Source of the DNA: Pontibacter mangrovi
Lineage (GTDB): Bacteria; Bacteroidota; Bacteroidia; Cytophagales; Hymenobacteraceae
Assembly (NCBI RefSeq): GCF_006385705.1
Contig: NZ_VFRQ01000001.1
Location: forward strand, 620,001 to 684,000
Length of the DNA: 64,000 nucleotides
Direction of reading: 5' to 3'
Shown: one piece after another, positions 59,788-64,000 of the stretch
Position numbering within the stretch: position 1 is the first letter of the stretch
How the letters are laid out: every line of letters begins with the position of its first letter
Program-made: the position numbers and the translations under genes
Notes under the pieces: generated by a model
What the model was told of the DNA's origin: nothing
Database searches by the model: none
What the model saw: only the letters and a program-made list of their open reading frames with translations

Positions 59788-61329
59788 ATGAAGAAGATCA
59801 TTACCCTTTTCCTCCTCTTGTTCGGCCTGACGGTGCAGCAGGCCCTGCCGCAGTCCAGGGCGCCAAAGCGGGAGTTCCGGGCTGTTTGGATCGCTACCGT
59901 GGCCAACATCGACTGGCCCAGCCAACCCGGGCTTTCCTCTGTCTTGCAGCAGGAAGAGTTTAAGTATATTCTGGATGAGCATCAAAAAAATGGCATGAAC
60001 GCCGTGGTGGTGCAGGTACGCCCTACCACAGACGCCTTGTACCAGAGCGACAAAGAGCTGTGGTCGCATTGGCTTACTGGTACGCAGGGCAAAGCCCCTA
60101 ACCCGCCCTACGACCCGCTGGCATTCCAGATTGAGGAAGCGCACAAGCGGGGCATGGAGTTTCATGCCTGGTTTAACCCCTACCGCGCCTCCCACGACAC
60201 CATTGTGGCCAACCTAAGTGCCCGGCACATTACGCAGACAAAGCCGGAGTGGTTTATACAGTATGGCGGCAAGTTATACTTTAAGCCGGGCCTACCCGAA
60301 GTACGGGAGTACATCGTTGGCATTATCATGGACGTGGTGCGCAAGTATGATGTGGATGCCATTCATTTTGATGATTACTTTTACCCTTACCCTACGGCAG
60401 AGCCTTTCCCTGATGAGGAGGACTTCCAGAAGTATGGCGCAGGCTTTGCCTCAAAGGACGACTGGCGCCGGCATAACGTGGACGAGGTGATCAGAACTTT
60501 GTCCGATAGTATAAAGGCGGTAAACCCGCGGGTAAAGTTCGGTGTCAGCCCTTTTTCTATCTGGCGAAACAAAAGCCCGGAGGAGCCGAACGGATCTGAC
60601 ACCAAAGGCGGCCTGACCAACTACGATGACCTGTACGCCGACGTGCGCGGTTGGCTCGAAAAGGGCTGGATTGACTACAATGTGCCGCAGCTATACTTCT
60701 ACATCGGCTATAACGTGGCTGATTACGCCAAGCTGCTGGACTGGTGGAGCAAGAACAACTTCGGAAAGCATTTATACATCGGCCAAGGCACTTACCGGGT
60801 CAACAGCAAATCAAGTATAAAAGAGTGGGCGGACCCGCTCGAGAATGGCCGTCAACTGCGCCTGAACCGTGCAACCCCAAATGTGCAGGGCAGCGTGTTC
60901 TTCAGCTCCAAATCAGTGATGAGCAACCCCAATGGCGTGCAGGACAGCCTGCGCCAGGACTTTTACCGCTTTCCGGCGCTTGTGCCTACCATGAAGTGGA
61001 TAGACGCGGTGGCCCCGTTGGCTCCTGAGAAACTGGCCGCTAAGAGCACGCACAAAGGTGTTTATCTTGCCTGGCAAGCCTCCGAGCCTGCCACTGACGG
61101 CGAGTCAGCGCGTTACTATGTTATCTACCGCTTCCTGAAAGGTCAGAAGCAGGATTTTAACGACCCGGCCAACATCCTGGCTAAAGTATACAAAGACACG
61201 CTGACTTTTGAAGACACGACCGCAAAAGCAGGCGAACGTTATGTGTATGTTGTTACCGCCTTAGACCAGATACAGAACGAGAGTGCCCCTTCAGCCAGGG
61301 TGAAGGTGAAAAGCAAAGCGCTTCTGTAG
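59788..61329 (+). CDS. GHL10 family (DUF187) glycoside hydrolase-like protein, paralogue 2
   Basis: 513 residues from the ATG at 59788; the track-open frame begins 60 bp earlier, without signal-like residues before this Met. Signal peptide (ITLFLLLFGLTVQQALPQS), then KREFRAVWIATVANIDWPSQ (about 25-44), GMNAVVVQVRPTTDALY, EFHAWFNPYRA, DAIHFDDYFYPYP and WIDYNVPQLYFYIG. The C-terminal fibronectin-III-like region has YVVTALDQIQNESAPS. It is clearly paralogous to 52802-54358 over its whole length. It probably acts in the same glycan pathway, with a different specificity or expression. A terminator follows about 60 bp after the stop. Confidence 0.92.
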   Translation: MKKIITLFLLLFGLTVQQALPQSRAPKREFRAVWIATVANIDWPSQPGLSSVLQQEEFKYILDEHQKNGMNAVVVQVRPTTDALYQSDKELWSHWLTGTQGKAPNPPYDPLAFQIEEAHKRGMEFHAWFNPYRASHDTIVANLSARHITQTKPEWFIQYGGKLYFKPGLPEVREYIVGIIMDVVRKYDVDAIHFDDYFYPYPTAEPFPDEEDFQKYGAGFASKDDWRRHNVDEVIRTLSDSIKAVNPRVKFGVSPFSIWRNKSPEEPNGSDTKGGLTNYDDLYADVRGWLEKGWIDYNVPQLYFYIGYNVADYAKLLDWWSKNNFGKHLYIGQGTYRVNSKSSIKEWADPLENGRQLRLNRATPNVQGSVFFSSKSVMSNPNGVQDSLRQDFYRFPALVPTMKWIDAVAPLAPEKLAAKSTHKGVYLAWQASEPATDGESARYYVIYRFLKGQKQDFNDPANILAKVYKDTLTFEDTTAKAGERYVYVVTALDQIQNESAPSARVKVKSKALL

Positions 61330-61391
61330 TTGGCTGGTAGTACTTGAAGGATTATCCTTACTATACAAGCCCTCGCTATACTTCGGGGCTA

Positions 61392-61430
61392 TAAAAAAAG
61401 CGGTGCGGGTTAAACCCGCACCGCTTTTTA
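61392..61430. terminator. Bidirectional terminator between GHL10 paralogue 2 and the DUF4397 gene
   Basis: A perfect 16-bp stem (61395-61410 with 61414-61429) with a 3-nt loop, and A and T runs at its ends. It serves convergent genes. Confidence 0.9.
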
Positions 61431-61455
61431 CTTTATCTGAAATGTACAGAATCTA

Positions 61456-62259
61456 TTATCTGTCTCTCCAGTAGTCAATGTTAGATTTATTCGGCTCCAA
61501 AGAATACGTACCTCTGATCTGCGTGGTATACACACGTCCAAGGCTTGCCAACACAACCGTGCTAGACAAGTATGGCTCTGTCTCCAGTGGGTCGTAGCCT
61601 GAACCGGCAGGGTATACTTTAAAAGTATAGCTACCTGGCTCCAGTTGCACGTACTCGCCATGACCTTTAAAGTCGATGTCAGCACCAAGCAAAACAGCTT
61701 TTGCCGGCTGTGCAGGTGTCGTGTCGGTGGCCGGTATGGCGCCGCGAACAGCATAAACATCTACGTTGAAAGGCATTTCAGCCATTGTGTTCACAAATCT
61801 CCACCAGATAGTAGAATTATCTGCCGGCGGCAGCTTGTCCTCGATCATGAAAGTCTCATAATCCTCAGTTGTGCCGGCCAGGTAAACAGAGTAGTTCTTG
61901 TCATTTTCAAGCGTTACTTCTGTTGTCGCCAGCACATCCGCAGAGCCGCCCACTGCCATTGTATCGATGGCGCTTAGGGTAAAGCTGCCCGCTGGTAAAA
62001 TGGCGTAGGCATTGCTTGGGTAAACCGAGCCGTAGGCGTTACCTAACACCTGCCCGTCCGTGGTAGCAGACACACCGGTCACTTTTTCGCTGTTCAGGTA
62101 GAAGTTAGAGCGCGGGGCCCCATCTACGTGAAAGAAGAATTTAACCAGTGCGCCATCCTGAAGCGGATCAGCCAGCTCCGGAATGGAGTTCTTCTCGCAG
62201 GCAGTTAACATCAGGCCTGCCGCCAGAATTGCTAATGTTCTATTTAATAATTTTCTCAT
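61456..62259 (-). CDS. DUF4397 domain lipoprotein
   Basis: 267 residues. Lipoprotein signal (LAILAAGLMLTACEKN, Cys about 21). GALVKFFFHVDGAPRSNFYLNSEKVTG and AYAILPAGSFTLSAIDT followed by NYSVYLAGTTEDYETFMIEDKLPP match DUF4397, an Ig/transthyretin-like family of Bacteroidetes surface lipoproteins. It is the last gene of the SusC-SusD-DUF4397 operon (9 bp after susD), so it is probably a surface accessory glycan-binding protein. No catalytic residues are apparent. Confidence 0.88.
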   Translation of the reverse strand: MRKLLNRTLAILAAGLMLTACEKNSIPELADPLQDGALVKFFFHVDGAPRSNFYLNSEKVTGVSATTDGQVLGNAYGSVYPSNAYAILPAGSFTLSAIDTMAVGGSADVLATTEVTLENDKNYSVYLAGTTEDYETFMIEDKLPPADNSTIWWRFVNTMAEMPFNVDVYAVRGAIPATDTTPAQPAKAVLLGADIDFKGHGEYVQLEPGSYTFKVYPAGSGYDPLETEPYLSSTVVLASLGRVYTTQIRGTYSLEPNKSNIDYWRDR

Positions 62260-62268
62260 TTTCAGATA

Positions 62269-63885
62269 TTATTCAGGCTTGCTAAACCATGTTTCAAAAG
62301 TATGATAGTTCTCCTCGAAGCCACCAAGTTTCTCCAGGGCCTCTTTGTTCCACATGTACTCAGAGTTAAAGCGAGGGCGTGCTCTGTAAGCAGGCTTCTC
62401 CTGGTTTGTTGAGTACAGTTCTTCTGGCAACTCAAAGCCAACATATACCGGGTTAGCCTCATTGCCCTGGTCGTAGTGATATCTTCTCATATCAGACCAA
62501 GTATCCAGGAAGCCCCAAGCCCACGTAGCGATATACTTTTGCAGCATGATTTTAGAAAGGGTTAAATCAGCTACGGAAGTAGGCATTAACTCTTCGCTGG
62601 CCATGTATTCGGCCCTACGCTGGTCAAACAGGGCTTTATCCGGTGCATAGCTGCGGGCAAAGTCCATGTGCGCGTTTACGCCTTCTGTATAAGCGTCCAG
62701 GGCCACGTCTTTCTTGTTGGCGATCCAGGCGGCTTCGGCTTTGATAAACTGCAGCTGGGCATACGTCATGAGCGGGAACAGTGCGTTGTCTCCGAAAATG
62801 TAGATCTGAGAACCCGGCGAAGTAGAGCTGGTTCCAACAGAGTTCCAAAGGCTTTTCGGCTCAAGAGCCTCTTCAGCATCAGTCCACTGTGTTAGGCCAA
62901 CACCCGGCGTTACGCCTCTGTACTGTCCGTCGGGAGCAGGGGCCAGCATAGCGGTCAGGCGTGGGTCTTTCAGGTGCTGCCCTGCAAATTCCTCGGCTGG
63001 GTCTTCGCCAACCAGTGTTGGGTCAGAAAGCGCCGGGTTGGAGCCGTCCAGCAGGCCAACGATGAATTTTGTCTGGCGGTAGCCACCGATGTTGCCTCTT
63101 CTTGGTCCGAAGAAGTTTGAGTTGGTGCTTACCTCCCCCTGGAAACGAATCAGGGCGTCATCGGCATTGCTTGTAAACGATTTGTCTACATACTCAATCA
63201 CCTTGTTCGGGTCGTAAGAAGACTTGTTGGTTAAACGGTGCGCGTTGATCGCCAATAGGCCGTAGGCAAACTTCTTCCACTGCTCACGGTTGCCACCATA
63301 GATCAGGTCGGCGCCGCTAAGCCCGGAGTTCGCTTCGTCCAGACCGTCGGTTCTTTCCAGGTTCTCGATGCCCAGCATCAGCAGGCGCTGAATCTCAGCG
63401 TACACCACCTGCTGCTCATCGTAATTAAAGGTTCTCTTGTCAGGATCGAAAGCCTCTGTTACGATTACCGGCCCATGATAGTCTGTCAGGTTCTGCCAGC
63501 CCAGGGCACGCATAATGTAACCTACGCCAGCAAAATCATACTTCTTATTCAGCTCAGCGCTTTCGATCATGTCGGACAGGTTGTAACCCATGCTCCAGTA
63601 AACAGCTCGCCACAACTGGGCATAGCTATCAGACAGCGGGTTATTGTGCAGGTCCAGAGAGTAGCCGGCGCTGTAGTAGCCCCAGTTCTGTGTATAGAAA
63701 CCGGCAAAGCGCCCGTCCCACTGCGTGGCCACAGCCAACTCAGACTGTATAGCCGGCAGGAACAGCTCAGGTTGCAGCAGCGCATCCGGCCCGTTCGGGT
63801 TCGTGTTTACGTCTAAGTAGCTCTCACAGCTTGTTGTAGCAAAAATGCTGGCAACCATTAGTGAGGCATAAATTATCTTTTTCAT
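62269..63885 (-). CDS. SusD/RagB-family nutrient-binding lipoprotein, second pair
   Basis: 538 residues. Lipoprotein signal (IIYASLMVASIFATTSCES, Cys about 20). YLDVNTNPNGPDALLQPELFLPAIQSELAVATQWDGRFAGFYTQNWGYY follows the SusD-like_2 pattern. A long TPR-helix body and a late TWAWGFLDTWSDMRRYHYDQG (about 457-480) complete the fold. It sits 9-12 bp between the SusC-like gene and the DUF4397 gene on the minus strand, and forms the outer-membrane capture partner. It differs clearly from the first SusD, so the two pairs probably take different substrates. Confidence 0.93.
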   Translation of the reverse strand: MKKIIYASLMVASIFATTSCESYLDVNTNPNGPDALLQPELFLPAIQSELAVATQWDGRFAGFYTQNWGYYSAGYSLDLHNNPLSDSYAQLWRAVYWSMGYNLSDMIESAELNKKYDFAGVGYIMRALGWQNLTDYHGPVIVTEAFDPDKRTFNYDEQQVVYAEIQRLLMLGIENLERTDGLDEANSGLSGADLIYGGNREQWKKFAYGLLAINAHRLTNKSSYDPNKVIEYVDKSFTSNADDALIRFQGEVSTNSNFFGPRRGNIGGYRQTKFIVGLLDGSNPALSDPTLVGEDPAEEFAGQHLKDPRLTAMLAPAPDGQYRGVTPGVGLTQWTDAEEALEPKSLWNSVGTSSTSPGSQIYIFGDNALFPLMTYAQLQFIKAEAAWIANKKDVALDAYTEGVNAHMDFARSYAPDKALFDQRRAEYMASEELMPTSVADLTLSKIMLQKYIATWAWGFLDTWSDMRRYHYDQGNEANPVYVGFELPEELYSTNQEKPAYRARPRFNSEYMWNKEALEKLGGFEENYHTFETWFSKPE

Positions 63886-63897
63886 ATTCGTTACTAA

Positions 63898-64000
63898 TTA
63901 AAATTCTGCTCTTACACCAAAGTTCAATCCTCTCGGTAACGGGAAGTTACCATAGTCAAAGCCTACACCACCGGCGCCGCCAACGGCAGCAGAGTTTCCG
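63898..64000 (-). CDS. SusC/RagA-type transporter, C-terminal end only (rest beyond window)
   Basis: The last 33 codons are present. The frame ends FDYGNFPLPRGLNFGVRAEF and stop at 63898, with the typical SusC barrel end (PLPRGLNFGV-aromatic last residue). It lies 12 bp upstream of the SusD gene. The body is outside the window, so nothing more can be said. Confidence 0.85.
   Translation of the reverse strand, partial: GNSAAVGGAGGVGFDYGNFPLPRGLNFGVRAEF

Overview
The window looks like a piece of chromosome from a Cytophagales-type Bacteroidetes, most likely Hymenobacteraceae (Pontibacter-like). The pointers are SusC/SusD pairs, GHL10 and GH9 glycosidases, a NagB fused to a PIG-L deacetylase, many lipoprotein and signal-peptide genes, promoter boxes of the Bacteroidetes type (TAnnTTTG), a lack of Shine-Dalgarno sequences, and mid-50s G+C by eye. 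No rRNA, tRNA, CRISPR array, transposase or phage gene was seen. The genus is inferred from general character, not from a marker gene.

Layout. 0-7.6 kb: housekeeping and accessory enzymes (end of cysQ, a D-aminoacylase-like amidohydrolase, GAF protein, SDR, quinone-oxidoreductase-like MDR, Mug glycosylase, alpha/beta hydrolase). 7.7-15.7 kb: hemA followed by a four-gene signalling operon (tandem FixL-like PAS kinase, CheY-like receiver, receiver-kinase hybrid, receiver-CRP fusion), then a divergent Cys-containing protein of unknown function. The same 14-bp palindrome, ATGAC(A/T)TTTGTCAC, lies upstream of hemA and in the kinase/unknown-gene divergent region, so an oxygen- or heme-responsive circuit is likely. 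15.8-30.5 kb: glgX, an MpaB-type oxygenase, K+/H+ antiporter, PBP1A, thioesterase, S1/P1 nuclease, purine permease, and a NhaC-family transporter whose leader holds a SAM-I riboswitch followed directly by a 30-codon ORF with five consecutive Cys codons. 30.9-38.4 kb: DUF819 transporter, a serine hydrolase, and a murein-peptide set (PBP4, dipeptide epimerase, BioF-like PLP enzyme, NlpC/P60 peptidase).

38.5-64 kb is a large polysaccharide-utilisation-like region centred on amino sugars or cell-wall glycans: SusC-SusD, ROK regulator, NagB-PIG-L, DUF3078 protein, class C-type serine hydrolase, GH3-beta-lactamase fusion, two GHL10 paralogues flanking an operon (amidase, GH9, NodB deacetylase, calcineurin-PQQ protein), then a second SusC-SusD pair with a DUF4397 lipoprotein. 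The GH9 gene ends in A AAA AAG TAA, and the deacetylase frame runs open through this point in -1 without an ATG before its first catalytic motif. This suggests programmed frameshifting or a broken fusion.

Across the whole window the hexamer AAGTAT/ATACTT is strikingly common: about 150 copies by hand count against about 20 expected. It often occurs in frame as the uncommon codon pair ATA-CTT, and it also occurs as inverted pairs in several terminator stems. This recalls DNA uptake sequences or HIP1-like words, but its role is unknown.
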